Origin: Capnocytophaga sp. oral taxon 338 str. F0234 | GTDB lineage: Bacteria; Bacteroidota; Bacteroidia; Flavobacteriales; Flavobacteriaceae | Assembly: GCF_000192225.1 (NCBI RefSeq) | Contig: NZ_GL872413.1 | Coordinates: 343,156-407,155 of the forward strand | Direction: 5' to 3' | Length of the DNA stretch: 64,000 bases | Shown here: in pieces, positions 16,853 to 26,078 of the stretch | How the letters are laid out: each line of letters starts with the position of its first letter | How positions within the stretch are numbered: position 1 is the first letter of the stretch | Position numbers and translations under genes: made by a program | Notes under the pieces: model-generated | The model's input: only the letters and a program-made list of their open reading frames with translations | What the model was told of the DNA's origin: nothing | Database searches by the model: none

Positions 16853-17524
16853 ATGAAAAATATTTTATTACAACAATTAGAAAATGCCCTCCCTGAGGGA
16901 ATGCAAATCCCTGAGGAACTCCGCCAACTCTATCAGTGGATAGAGGACAATGGTTATTATGAGGACAGAGATGGCGTGCGTTATGGCTATCTATATCCAC
17001 AAGATAAGCTAAGAGATAGCTGGAAAGAGGACGAACGTGAAGGCGGTACTGATATTTCGTTTTATGTGGCAAAACTCTCAGAACGTGAGGAGCTGTTAGA
17101 GATTTCTTTCGGGAAACATAAGGGGGAAACTGCACAGCGTTTGCTTTCCTTTGCACAGAGCGGAGGGGATGGTTCGGAATGTGCCCTATGGCTCGACGAT
17201 GAAGGGCGTACCCAAATCGTGCATATCGGGTCGGGTTCAGGCTCTATGATGACCTGTATATTGGTGAAAAACGCCTTGGATTTCTTGCGCCTTTTAGCCA
17301 TTGGTTATGATGAAATTTGTTGGGACGAGTATTATCCACTCCCTCCTAACAGTGATAAGAACGAAATGTTCGTCCACCCCAATACACAATACCAAGAGTG
17401 GGTGCAAAATACGTTTCATACCACTATCCCCGCAATAGGATTAGAAGTGGTAACCCCTCATAGTATGGACGATGAAGCAACCGATGACCCTTTTTTAAAT
17501 TGGTTTTATGAGATGACAGAATAA
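16853..17524 (+). CDS. SUKH (SMI1/KNR4)-like protein, long twin
   Basis: This 223-residue paralogue of the preceding gene is almost identical over residues 1-40 (QQLENALP, GMQIPEELRQLYQWIE, NGYYEDRDGVRYGYLYP) and diverges after that. It has an extra C-terminal section with WDEYYPLPPN and YQEWVQNTFHTTIP (about 160-192), which resembles the end of many SMI1/KNR4 proteins. The separation is 12 bases, so the two are co-translated. The role is probably immunity-like or peptide-binding in the cytoplasm. The cognate toxin, if any, is not in the window. Confidence 0.65.
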   Translation: MKNILLQQLENALPEGMQIPEELRQLYQWIEDNGYYEDRDGVRYGYLYPQDKLRDSWKEDEREGGTDISFYVAKLSEREELLEISFGKHKGETAQRLLSFAQSGGDGSECALWLDDEGRTQIVHIGSGSGSMMTCILVKNALDFLRLLAIGYDEICWDEYYPLPPNSDKNEMFVHPNTQYQEWVQNTFHTTIPAIGLEVVTPHSMDDEATDDPFLNWFYEMTE

Positions 17525-17537
17525 TCATAAAAAGAAA

Positions 17538-18146
17538 ATGAACATCTATTTATCAGAAATAGCTCCTTTTTGCACCACCGATGCAGAAAAAAGATTGTGG
17601 CAACGGCTTAAAAAGATACAAAAATTCCGTATCAAGCGCCATAGTGATAGTTTTCTGTTGGAATCGTTGTTGGATAGCTTCCATATAGAAGAGAAATATG
17701 AACCCATAATGTATTATTATGAGGAAATCATCAAGTTACCATTAGACGAAGAGTTTCCTCTATGGGATACTTTTTGGGATATTTTATCCGTTTTCTATAA
17801 CAATCCGTTGTGTACAGAGGCGCAAAAACAGGCTATTTTTGCACGTTATAAAGAGGTTACCCAATATACTTCTTCTTTTAAGGAGGCGCAAGATCTTTTT
17901 ACTAACTTTTTTGCTAATATTCTTTCGTTGGAAGCGATAAAAGAACGCGAACAAGTACTAAAAAAAGCCGTAAAAGAGAATGATTTACTGCTTGAGTTTT
18001 CAATGCGTAATAGCTTGATACTCCGCGCTACAAGGGTAATTATTGTCAACAATGGTAAAGACGTAGCTCTACAAGAACAGATGCAAAACCTTATACAAGA
18101 GCAAACGGTAGCTTTGCGCTCAGGAAAATTTGAAGAATATATATAG
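17538..18146 (+). CDS. Uncharacterised helical protein, 202 residues
   Basis: I do not recognise this family. The protein is cytoplasmic (no signal peptide or membrane span), predicted largely helical, and rich in Glu, Lys, Phe and Leu. It follows the SUKH twin by 13 bases and precedes the zeta-like kinase by 21 bases, so it belongs to one transcription unit with them. It could be another immunity-like protein or a helical-repeat adaptor. Nothing in the sequence decides this. Confidence 0.55.
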   Translation: MNIYLSEIAPFCTTDAEKRLWQRLKKIQKFRIKRHSDSFLLESLLDSFHIEEKYEPIMYYYEEIIKLPLDEEFPLWDTFWDILSVFYNNPLCTEAQKQAIFARYKEVTQYTSSFKEAQDLFTNFFANILSLEAIKEREQVLKKAVKENDLLLEFSMRNSLILRATRVIIVNNGKDVALQEQMQNLIQEQTVALRSGKFEEYI

Positions 18147-18167
18147 CCAATATATAAACACAACAGA

Positions 18168-18755
18168 ATGAGCAAAAAACTCTATATCATAGCAGGTTGT
18201 AATGGCGCGGGAAAAACCACCGCTTCCTTTACCATTTTGCCCGAAGTACTCGACTGTAAAGAGTTTATCAATGCCGACGAGATAGCCAAGGGGCTATCGC
18301 CTTTCCAGCCCGAAAACGTAGCTATGCAAGCCGGTAGAATAATGCTCGCTCGTATGGACGAACTATTGCAAAAAGGAGAAACTTTTGCCTTTGAAACTAC
18401 TTTGGCTACTAAAAGCTATAAGCAAAAAATAGAATGGGCACAAGCCAATGGCTATGAGGTTACCCTGTTGTTCTTTTGGTTGGACTCACCCAATATGGCT
18501 AAAAAGCGGGTTGCCCAGCGAGTTGCTGAAGGAGGTCATAATATTCCCTTAGAAACCATTGAAAGAAGATATTATAACGGTATTGTAAATCTCTTTACTA
18601 TCTATATCGATACGGTAGATATTTGTTATATATTTGATAATTCAGAGGGAGAACGTACTCCTATTGCAAAGAAATACAAAGGAGAGAAAGAAATAATTTA
18701 TAATACAGACCTCTATAATCAAATGAAAAACAGCTATGAAAAAGAAAGAAGTTAA
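18168..18755 (+). CDS. Zeta-toxin-like P-loop kinase
   Basis: This 195-residue protein has a Walker A motif GCNGAGKT (10-17) immediately after the first beta strand, INADEIAKGLSP (35-46), which is the acidic base region, FAFETTLAT (73-81) for substrate binding, and a basic lid AKKRVAQRVAEGGHNIP (111-127). This is the zeta/PezT-like layout. Classical zeta toxins phosphorylate UDP-N-acetylglucosamine. Short members of this class exist in many bacteria and their substrates are mostly untested. A 50-residue protein overlaps its 3' end and may be its partner. It acts in the cytoplasm. Confidence 0.85.
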   Translation: MSKKLYIIAGCNGAGKTTASFTILPEVLDCKEFINADEIAKGLSPFQPENVAMQAGRIMLARMDELLQKGETFAFETTLATKSYKQKIEWAQANGYEVTLLFFWLDSPNMAKKRVAQRVAEGGHNIPLETIERRYYNGIVNLFTIYIDTVDICYIFDNSEGERTPIAKKYKGEKEIIYNTDLYNQMKNSYEKERS

Positions 18756-18888
18756 AAAAGATATATTAGAAGAAAAACTTTTAAAAGGTTTATCTCTTGC
18801 TTATGAGCGAATGATTGTCCAAAAACGCAAGAATAATCAAAAGATTGTGGTGCGCCGTGGGGGTAAAATCGTTACTATTAATCCGTAG
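18736..18888 (+). CDS. Small partner protein of the zeta-like kinase (50 residues)
   Basis: This gene overlaps the kinase gene by 20 bases in another frame, starting at an ATG at 18736 and ending with TAG at 18886-18888. The product has a very basic N-terminal helix, a central SLAYERMIVQKRKNNQK and a C-terminal beta-like tail VVRRGGKIVTINP. Short proteins of the form 'A-x-x-x-x-I-x-x-K-x-x-x-x-x-P/V-V-V-x-x-x-G-K-V-V-x-I-P' commonly lie beside zeta-like kinases, so I read it as the likely antitoxin or accessory factor. That role is inference. The overlap and the conserved tail pattern support a real gene. Confidence 0.65.
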   Translation: MKKKEVKKDILEEKLLKGLSLAYERMIVQKRKNNQKIVVRRGGKIVTINP

Positions 18889-18930
18889 AGAATGAAAGAG
18901 GAAATGTATTAGAATTTTAAATATATAATA

Positions 18931-19680
18931 ATGGAAGAAAATATTAAAAATAAAGTAGTGATTATCACCGGTGCCAGCAGTGGACTTGGTCTGGCAACAG
19001 CTTTACTCTTAGCAAAGTACGGAGCAAAGGTAGTCTTGGCAGCTCGTCGAAGGGAACGTCTGGAAAAATTGGCTCAAACCATTAAAAACCAAGGTGGAGA
19101 AGCCCTCGTAATGGTTGCTGATGTAGCCGTACGCTCCGATGTGGAACATATTGTACGGGAAACGCTTAATGCTTATTCCCGTATAGATGTGCTTATCAAT
19201 AATGCAGGCATTATGCCTCAAGCACCATTGGAAAAACTTAAAGTAGAGGAATGGGACAGAATGATTGATACTAACATTAAAGGAGTACTTTACGGCATTG
19301 CAGCAGTACTCCCTACGATGCAACAACAACACAGTGGACACATCATCAACCTATCATCAGTGGCAGGCTTGCGTGTGGCAGCAGGGCGTGGTACGGTGTA
19401 TAGTGGCACTAAGTTCGCTGTTAAAGCGATTAGTGAAGGTTTACGTATGGAGGTAGCTAAGGACAATATCCGTGTAACCACCCTCTACCCTGGTGCGGTG
19501 GAGAGCGAACTCAAGTATGGTAGCTCCGACCCTGAAGCCAGTGCTAATATTCAGGCTTTCTATAAGGAATACGAGATCCCTGCCGATTCAGTTGCTCGTG
19601 CGATTGCTTATGCTATTGGCGAGCCTGAAGAGGTAGCCATCAATGAAATCACTTTACGCCCTACCAAACAAGAATTTTAA
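18931..19680 (+). CDS. Short-chain dehydrogenase/reductase (SDR)
   Basis: This 249-residue protein is a classical SDR. It has the glycine motif TGASSGLG (13-20) for NAD(P) binding, NNAG (90-93), and catalytic Ser142, Tyr157 and Lys161 in the S...YxxxK arrangement. The basic residues after strand two (AARRRERL) favour NADP(H). The closest bacterial relatives in my memory are YdfG-like serine/hydroxy-acid dehydrogenases, but the substrate is uncertain. It lies 87 bases before the RND pump gene. A second SDR of the same subgroup is at 27584. Confidence 0.88.
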   Translation: MEENIKNKVVIITGASSGLGLATALLLAKYGAKVVLAARRRERLEKLAQTIKNQGGEALVMVADVAVRSDVEHIVRETLNAYSRIDVLINNAGIMPQAPLEKLKVEEWDRMIDTNIKGVLYGIAAVLPTMQQQHSGHIINLSSVAGLRVAAGRGTVYSGTKFAVKAISEGLRMEVAKDNIRVTTLYPGAVESELKYGSSDPEASANIQAFYKEYEIPADSVARAIAYAIGEPEEVAINEITLRPTKQEF

Positions 19681-19767
19681 ATATCTATTTCTTTCTATAA
19701 TCATCCTTTTGCTGGAGGAGAGTTTATACAAATAACGACTTTTTTAATAATGAATAATTAATTTTAT

Positions 19768-22700
19768 ATGATAAAGAATTTTATTAACAGACCGGTATTA
19801 TCAACGGTAATTTCTATCTTGATAGTCATCTTAGGGATCTTAGGAATTATTTCTTTACCTATTTCCCAATACCCTGAAATTGCGCCACCTACAGTACAAG
19901 TAAGTGCCAGCTACGGAGGTGCCAATGCTGAAACGGTACTTAAGGCGGTGGTGATTCCTTTGGAAGAACAGATCAACGGGGTGGAAAATATGGACTATAT
20001 TACTTCTTCCGCTTCCAATAGTGGTAGGGCAAGTATCACCGTATATTTTAAACATGGTACCAATGCCGATAATGCAGCGGTAATGGTGCAGAACCGAGTA
20101 TCCTATGCTAATGCAATTCTTCCTGCTGAGGTAAAACAAGCAGGGGTAACCGTGGAGAAACGCACATCTGGAAATCTTATGTTCCTTTCCTTCTTCTCCG
20201 AAAATCCAGAGTTGGATGATGTATTTTTGCAAAACTATTTGAGTATTAACGTAATCCCTGCTCTTAAGCGTATCAATGGAGTAGGAGATGCCGATGTGTT
20301 TGGTGCCAAAACTTATTCCATGCGCGTATGGTTGGATCCTCAAAAACTCCAAGCCTATAAGCTGAACCCTACGGAAGTTACTGCAGCGATCTCTGCTCAA
20401 AGTTTGGAAGCTGCTGCGGGTACTTTGGGGCAAAATAGTGGGGGATCCTATGAATATGTGATCAAGTATAAAGGGAAATATAACCAAGTCTCTGAGTATG
20501 AGAATGTAGTTATTAAGGCTTTGGATGGCGGACGGGTACTTCGGTTAAAGGATGTTGCCAAGGTAGAGCTTGATGCTCTTACTTTCTCCAGCTTTGCTGA
20601 GAGTAAAGGGCGCCCTGCCGTTTCTATGGGGATTTCCCAGACTCCTGGCGCCAATGCTCATGAGGTGGTACAGAATATTGACAAATACCTTAAATCTATT
20701 GAGAAAACCCTCCCTGAAGGAATTACTTATTCTATCAACTTTAATGTAAATACTTTCTTGGATGCTGCGATTTCTAAAGTGGTTTCTACTCTTTTGGAAG
20801 CCTTCCTTTTGGTGTTCCTTGTGGTGTATGTTTTCTTACAGGATTTTCGTTCCACACTGATTCCTGCCATAGCCGTACCAGTCTCTATTGTGGGTACCTT
20901 CTTCTTCTTGAATCTCTTTGGTTATTCTATCAATATGCTTACTTTGTTTGCTTTGGTATTGGCTATTGGTATTGTGGTAGATGATGCCATTGTGGTGGTC
21001 GAGGCTGTCCATGCCAAGATGGAACAGACTCATGAGAAGGCAAAGCCAGCGACTATTTCAGCGATGAATGAAATAACAGGAGCTATTATCTCCATTACCT
21101 TGGTGATGGCGGCAGTATTCGTGCCTGTAACTTTTATCAGTGGTACCACAGGGGTATTCTATAAGCAGTTTGGGATTACCTTGATTGTGGCAATTATTAT
21201 TTCAGCTATTAATGCGCTTACCCTGAGTCCAGTATTGTGTTCTCTCTTTCTTAAGCCTCATGGAGATAAGGAATATGAGAAAAAATCTTGGATAGGTAAG
21301 TTTTTTCACAAGTTCAACATTGCCTTCAATACCGCTACGCTCAAGTACGGACAGACTTTTACTTTCTTCCTTCGTCATAAGTGGATTACCTTAGTGCTTT
21401 TTGCGATAGCAGGAGGAGGAATTTATTATGCTAATAAGAACCTACAATCGGGCTTTGTACCCAGTGAAGACCAAGGATTTGTGATGATGAATGTGGAACT
21501 TATTCCAGGAGCTTCTATGGAGCGTACTGCCAATGTGCTGAGAGAAGCCAGCAAAACCCTTAGTGATATTCCCGGAGTTGCCAACTTTACCTATATTACG
21601 GGGAATGGGATGCTCTCTGGGTCAGGTAGTAATAATGGTATGGGCTTCTTTACCCTCAAACCTTTCGAGGAGCGTGCCAAACATCCTGATCAAAGTATTC
21701 AAGCTATTATAGGCAAAGCCTTTGCAAGTGTTGCTCATATTAAGGATGCACGATTTCTCTTCTTCCAACCACCTTCTGTAGCAGGATTCGGTATAAGTAA
21801 TGGAGTCTCTCTTGTGTTACTTAATAAGTCCGGTGATGAGATTAGTCAGGTGAGTAAAACTACTCAACAGTTCATGGACGCTCTTATGAAACGACCTGAG
21901 ATACAATATGTTCAGACATCCTTTAACACTAATTATCCACAGTATCAAATGGATATTAATGTAGAGCGAGCTATGCAATCAGGAATTTCGGTAAGTTCTA
22001 TTCTCTCCACCTTACAGAATTACATTGGAGGCTTTTATGCTACTGACTTTACCCTTTATGGGAAGCAGTACCGTGTAATGGTGCAATCTTTACCAGAATC
22101 ACGTAAGGATATAAATAGCCTTAATGGGCTCTTTGTGAGAGCAGGAAATGGTGAGATGGCTCCTATTTCAGAATTTGTAACATTGAATCGAGTATTTGGT
22201 CCTCAATCTTTGAGTCGTTATAACCTCTTTACTTCTGTTTCTATTTCAGCAAATAGCAATCCTGGTTACAGTACAGGAGATGCTGTAAAAGCTGTAGAAG
22301 AAGTTGCTGCTCAAACCCTTAATTCTAACTATGGTATAGATTATACAGGGCTTACTCGTGAGGAGCAGAACGCAGGAACACAAACTATTATCATCTTCAT
22401 GCTCAGCTTGATATTTACTTATTTTATTCTTTCTGCTCAGTATGAAAGTTATCTTTTACCACTTTCAGTACTCATGTCCTTACCTTTTGGGATCTTTGGT
22501 GCCTTCTTAGGACAATGGCTCTTTGGTTTGGAGAATAATATTTACTTCCAAATATCACTCATTATGTTGATAGGACTCTTGGCGAAGAATGCGATTTTGA
22601 TAGTGGAGTTTGCTGTACAGAGGCGACGACATGGGGAAAGCCTTTCTAAAGCGGCGATTAATGCAGCAATGGCACGTTTACGTCCTATTTTAATGACCTC

Positions 22701-22926
22701 TTTTGCCTTTATTGTAGGATTGATGCCTTTGGTATTTGCCACTGGAGTTGGTTCATCAGGGAACCGTTCTGTCGCTACAGGAGCTGCTGCAGGACAGCTT
22801 ATTGGGACTTTCTTTGGATTGGTAGTCATCCCTGTACTCTTTGTGATCTTCCAACACTTACAAGAACGCATTAGCGGTACTGAGCAAAAAGAGGAAATCT
22901 TTGTCTCTCCTACCAATAATTATTAG
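19768..22926 (+). CDS. RND efflux pump, inner-membrane HAE1 family (AcrB-like)
   Basis: This 1052-residue protein has 12 membrane segments in two halves, each with a large periplasmic loop. The N-terminus MIKNFINRPVLSTVISI is typical of HAE1 pumps. The proton-relay pair Asp405-Asp406 in GIVVDDAIVVVE and the conserved Lys in LLAKNAILIVEF (second half) are present. It exports drugs or other toxic compounds by proton antiport, together with the adaptor at 5595 and the channel at 10945. The gene is followed by a strong terminator at 22948-22989. In most relatives the adaptor gene directly precedes the pump; here 13 kb intervenes. Confidence 0.95.
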   Translation: MIKNFINRPVLSTVISILIVILGILGIISLPISQYPEIAPPTVQVSASYGGANAETVLKAVVIPLEEQINGVENMDYITSSASNSGRASITVYFKHGTNADNAAVMVQNRVSYANAILPAEVKQAGVTVEKRTSGNLMFLSFFSENPELDDVFLQNYLSINVIPALKRINGVGDADVFGAKTYSMRVWLDPQKLQAYKLNPTEVTAAISAQSLEAAAGTLGQNSGGSYEYVIKYKGKYNQVSEYENVVIKALDGGRVLRLKDVAKVELDALTFSSFAESKGRPAVSMGISQTPGANAHEVVQNIDKYLKSIEKTLPEGITYSINFNVNTFLDAAISKVVSTLLEAFLLVFLVVYVFLQDFRSTLIPAIAVPVSIVGTFFFLNLFGYSINMLTLFALVLAIGIVVDDAIVVVEAVHAKMEQTHEKAKPATISAMNEITGAIISITLVMAAVFVPVTFISGTTGVFYKQFGITLIVAIIISAINALTLSPVLCSLFLKPHGDKEYEKKSWIGKFFHKFNIAFNTATLKYGQTFTFFLRHKWITLVLFAIAGGGIYYANKNLQSGFVPSEDQGFVMMNVELIPGASMERTANVLREASKTLSDIPGVANFTYITGNGMLSGSGSNNGMGFFTLKPFEERAKHPDQSIQAIIGKAFASVAHIKDARFLFFQPPSVAGFGISNGVSLVLLNKSGDEISQVSKTTQQFMDALMKRPEIQYVQTSFNTNYPQYQMDINVERAMQSGISVSSILSTLQNYIGGFYATDFTLYGKQYRVMVQSLPESRKDINSLNGLFVRAGNGEMAPISEFVTLNRVFGPQSLSRYNLFTSVSISANSNPGYSTGDAVKAVEEVAAQTLNSNYGIDYTGLTREEQNAGTQTIIIFMLSLIFTYFILSAQYESYLLPLSVLMSLPFGIFGAFLGQWLFGLENNIYFQISLIMLIGLLAKNAILIVEFAVQRRRHGESLSKAAINAAMARLRPILMTSFAFIVGLMPLVFATGVGSSGNRSVATGAAAGQLIGTFFGLVVIPVLFVIFQHLQERISGTEQKEEIFVSPTNNY

Positions 22927-22947
22927 TAGGGAGTTCTATACTCATGA

Positions 22948-22989
22948 AAAGAAGGTGTTTAAAGAGTCTTTTGAACACCTTCTTTATTT
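22948..22989 (+). terminator. Intrinsic terminator after the RND pump
   Basis: A 16-bp stem (22948-22963 with 22970-22985, one wobble pair) with a six-base loop ends in a T-rich run. It should end the efflux transcript. Confidence 0.9.
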
Positions 22990-23126
22990 TCCTTGATAAT
23001 TATAAGGGGAAATTTTTTTATTCTGCTATAGCAGATATAGCAAATAAATTTAACAGATAGACCTTTATGAAATTATAAAAAGTGTTATATATATTATAAA
23101 AAACATATTTATTTCTTCAAAATATT

Positions 23127-23154
23127 TTTGATAGCGAAAAAAGTTATATATTTG
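23127..23154 (+). promoter_or_regulatory. Promoter of the OmpA-family gene
   Basis: TTTG (23127-23130), a 16-base spacer and TATATTTG (23147-23154) match the Bacteroidota promoter consensus with a slightly short spacer. The gene starts 37 bases downstream. Confidence 0.65.
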
Positions 23155-23191
23155 CGCCGAATTAAATAAAGAATTAGAAAAAGAATTTTTT

Positions 23192-24367
23192 ATGAAAAAG
23201 AATATTTTAACTCTCGCAGCTATATTTACAGCTGCAGTAAGTGCTAACGCACAAGAAACACTAAGCAACAGCAAATTTTTTGACAACTGGCAAGTAGGTG
23301 TGAAAGCTGGTGGATTCTCTTACACTACTCAAGAGGCTTTCCTTAAAAATACCCGTGCCACTTTTGGAGCTGAGATTGGCAAACAAATCTCCCCTGTTTT
23401 CCGTCTTGGATTAGAAGGGATGGCTTATGTACGTCCTAACTTAGTTGATGATGATCCTAAGTATGGTAATTTTATTGACCAAACTAATGTAAGTTTAGTT
23501 GGTACTGTGAATTTAAGTAATCTTTTTGCAGGATACAAAGAGGCTCCTCGCTTCTTCGAAGTAGAAGGTTTTGCTGGATTAGGTTGGATGCACCAATACA
23601 TACAAAACATTATTCCAGGGGTAAATACACGTGAAAATAGCATTACTAATGGAATGAGTGCTCAGTTTGGTTCTAATTTGTTATTCAACTTAGGTCAAAG
23701 CAAAGCATGGGGTATTAAGCTAAGCCCTGCTATTGTTTATGCAGTAGATACACCAGCTAAAAATTCTATAAATAGTTTGAATAGTTCAGCCTCTTTTACT
23801 CAGCTTACCGCTGGCGTAGTATATCGCTTTAAAGGAAGTAATGGAGCACATCACTTTACTAGACCTTCTAACAGAGAAGAATTAGAAGCACTTAACAAAC
23901 AATTAGCGGGGTTACGTAGTGACCTAAGAGGAAAAGAAGATCAACTCTCTGAAAGTCAAAGACGAATTGCTCAGTTAGAAAGAGATTTGGAAGAAGCTCG
24001 TAACAAAAAACCTCAGGTGATTGAAAAAACAATTACTACTAGTAAGAAAACTTTAGAATCTGTAGTTACTTATCGTGTAGGTAGAACTAATATTGAACCA
24101 TCTCAGTTACCTAACGTAGAACGTATCGCTACTTACCTTAAAAAATATCCTAATAGTAAGGTAGTTATCAAAGGATATGCTTCTCCAGAAGGTAATTTAG
24201 AGAAAAATCAGAAATTAGCTGCTGATCGTGCTCAGTCTGTTAAGAAAATCTTGGTTTCTCGTTACAAAATTGCTGCTGACCGTATTCAAGCTGAAGGAAA
24301 TGGTATCGGTGATATGTTTAGCGAACCAGATTGGAACCGTGTAAGTATTTCTACTATCGTAGAATAA
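23192..24367 (+). CDS. OmpA-family outer-membrane protein
   Basis: This 391-residue protein has a signal peptide (MKKNILTLAAIFTAAVSANA, cleavage near residue 20). An eight-strand-type outer-membrane barrel follows (about 30-215, alternating polar and aromatic residues). A coiled-coil linker lies at about 225-275. The C-terminal OmpA domain (about 285-391) includes VVIKGYASPEGN and LAADRAQSVKKIL, which bind peptidoglycan. It links the outer membrane to the cell wall. It has its own promoter and terminator, so it is a single-gene unit and probably highly expressed, as its A/T-ending preferred codons also suggest. Confidence 0.9.
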   Translation: MKKNILTLAAIFTAAVSANAQETLSNSKFFDNWQVGVKAGGFSYTTQEAFLKNTRATFGAEIGKQISPVFRLGLEGMAYVRPNLVDDDPKYGNFIDQTNVSLVGTVNLSNLFAGYKEAPRFFEVEGFAGLGWMHQYIQNIIPGVNTRENSITNGMSAQFGSNLLFNLGQSKAWGIKLSPAIVYAVDTPAKNSINSLNSSASFTQLTAGVVYRFKGSNGAHHFTRPSNREELEALNKQLAGLRSDLRGKEDQLSESQRRIAQLERDLEEARNKKPQVIEKTITTSKKTLESVVTYRVGRTNIEPSQLPNVERIATYLKKYPNSKVVIKGYASPEGNLEKNQKLAADRAQSVKKILVSRYKIAADRIQAEGNGIGDMFSEPDWNRVSISTIVE

Positions 24368-24388
24368 TTTGTATAAAGATAAATTGGA

Positions 24389-24421
24389 ATGCGGGGTGCG
24401 CATGTGCACCCCGCATTTTTT
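24389..24421 (+). terminator. Intrinsic terminator after the OmpA-family gene
   Basis: A perfect 11-bp GC-rich stem (ATGCGGGGTGC with GCACCCCGCAT, loop GCATGT) is followed by TTTTTT. This is a very strong terminator. Confidence 0.95.
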
Positions 24422-24469
24422 ATATATACTTTAACCTATAATAATATATCATAAGTACAGAAAAAATAG

Positions 24470-24477
24470 TACTTTTG
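24470..24477 (+). promoter_or_regulatory. -7 box upstream of sufB
   Basis: TACTTTTG matches TAnnTTTG and lies 89 bases before the sufB start. No good -33 element is seen at the usual distance, which would fit control by an activator or repressor. Confidence 0.45.
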
Positions 24478-24565
24478 TCCCTTAATAAGAATAAGTATAA
24501 AGAAAGTGAGTTAAAAGATTTAACAATCTTTTATTCAATATGTTGAATCTGAAATATATTGTAGA

Positions 24566-26035
24566 ATGGCAAAATATACAGAAGAAGAACTCAAGGAAGA
24601 ATTAGAAAATAGTGAATACAAGTATGGTTTCTATACTGATATTGAGTCCGACACTTTTCCTAAAGGACTTAATGAAGAGGTTGTTGTTGCACTCTCTAAG
24701 AAGAAAAATGAACCTCAATGGATGACCGATTGGCGTGTGGAGGCTTTTCGAATTTGGAAAGCAATGCCTGAGCCTCCCCATTGGGCAAATTTAAAGTTTG
24801 AAACTCCAGATTTTCAAGATATTGCCTATTATTCCGCCCCTAAACAAAAACCTAAACTCAACAGTTTGAACGAAGTAGACCCTAAACTCTTGGAAACTTT
24901 CAATAAGTTGGGTATTTCTCTTGAGGAGCAAAAGCGACTTTCCGGAGTGGAAGAAAAGCCTACTGTAGCGATGGATGTGGTTATGGACTCTGTTTCAGTA
25001 GCCACTACTTTCCAGAGAACATTAGCAGAGAAGGGGGTTATTTTCTGTTCTATTTCGGAAGCAATCCAAAAGCATCCAGACCTTGTTCGCAAATATTTGG
25101 GAACAGTAGTACCTAAGACGGATAATTTCTATGCAGCATTGAATTCGGCAGTTTTCACTGACGGCTCTTTTTGTTATGTGCCTAAAGGGGTACGTTGTCC
25201 AATGGAGCTTTCTACTTACTTTCGCATCAACCAAGCAGGTACAGGACAGTTTGAGCGTACCCTCCTCATTGTGGATGAGGGAGCTTATGTGTCCTACTTA
25301 GAAGGTTGTACTGCACCTAAGCGTGATGAAAACCAGCTCCATGCAGCTGTAGTAGAACTTATCGCTATGGAAGGAGGAGAAATCAAGTATTCTACTGTAC
25401 AAAATTGGTTTCCTGGAGATAAGGATGGAAGTGGAGGTGTATATAATTTCGTAACCAAGCGTGCATTAGCTGAAAAGAATGCGAAAATCTCTTGGACACA
25501 GGTAGAGACAGGTTCTGCCATTACCTGGAAGTACCCTTCTGTAGTACTCAAGGGCGACAATGCCATAGGAGAGTTTTACTCTATTGCAGTAACTAACCAT
25601 TTTCAACAAGCTGATACGGGTACTAAGATGATTCATATAGGGAATAATACCAAATCCACGATCATTTCTAAAGGAATTTCAGCGGGAAAATCACAGAATA
25701 GTTACCGTGGCTTGGTAAAGGTAGTACCTTCTGCTAAGAATGCACGTAATTTCTCTCAGTGTGACTCCTTACTTATGGGAAATAAGTGTGGTGCACATAC
25801 TTTCCCTTACATAGAAGCAAAGAATCCTACTGCTCAGATAGAACATGAGGCGACTACTTCAAAAATAGGGGAGGATCAGATATTCTATTGTAACCAGAGA
25901 GGGATAGATACCGAAAAAGCTATTTCATTGATAGTAAATGGTTTTGGTAAAGAAGTGCTCAATAAGCTTCCCATGGAGTTTGCCGTAGAAGCTCAAAAAC
26001 TATTAGAGATTTCTTTGGAGGGTAGTGTGGGGTAA
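24566..26035 (+). CDS. sufB: Fe-S cluster assembly scaffold SufB
   Basis: This 489-residue protein belongs to the SufB/SufD beta-helix family and has the features that mark SufB: the [13 protein letters not shown] stretch, the VEGCTAP-like LEGCTAP region, and the C-terminal 'CNQRGID...[11 protein letters not shown]' block with conserved Cys. With SufC and SufD it forms the SufBC2D complex that builds Fe-S clusters in the cytoplasm. In this genome sufC and sufD lie 6.9 kb downstream on the same strand, separated by accessory genes, so normal co-transcription is doubtful unless a new promoter serves sufCD. Confidence 0.96.
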   Translation: MAKYTEEELKEELENSEYKYGFYTDIESDTFPKGLNEEVVVALSKKKNEPQWMTDWRVEAFRIWKAMPEPPHWANLKFETPDFQDIAYYSAPKQKPKLNSLNEVDPKLLETFNKLGISLEEQKRLSGVEEKPTVAMDVVMDSVSVATTFQRTLAEKGVIFCSISEAIQKHPDLVRKYLGTVVPKTDNFYAALNSAVFTDGSFCYVPKGVRCPMELSTYFRINQAGTGQFERTLLIVDEGAYVSYLEGCTAPKRDENQLHAAVVELIAMEGGEIKYSTVQNWFPGDKDGSGGVYNFVTKRALAEKNAKISWTQVETGSAITWKYPSVVLKGDNAIGEFYSIAVTNHFQQADTGTKMIHIGNNTKSTIISKGISAGKSQNSYRGLVKVVPSAKNARNFSQCDSLLMGNKCGAHTFPYIEAKNPTAQIEHEATTSKIGEDQIFYCNQRGIDTEKAISLIVNGFGKEVLNKLPMEFAVEAQKLLEISLEGSVG

Positions 26036-26078
26036 GACTAAATGATAAATGCTAACACCTAAAACTTAACCCCCTAAA

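Noticed and set aside
19855..20487. 210-residue open frame on the minus strand inside the RND pump gene
   Set aside because: It lies wholly opposite a conserved AcrB-like gene whose protein is unmistakable. It has no family features and follows from codon structure.
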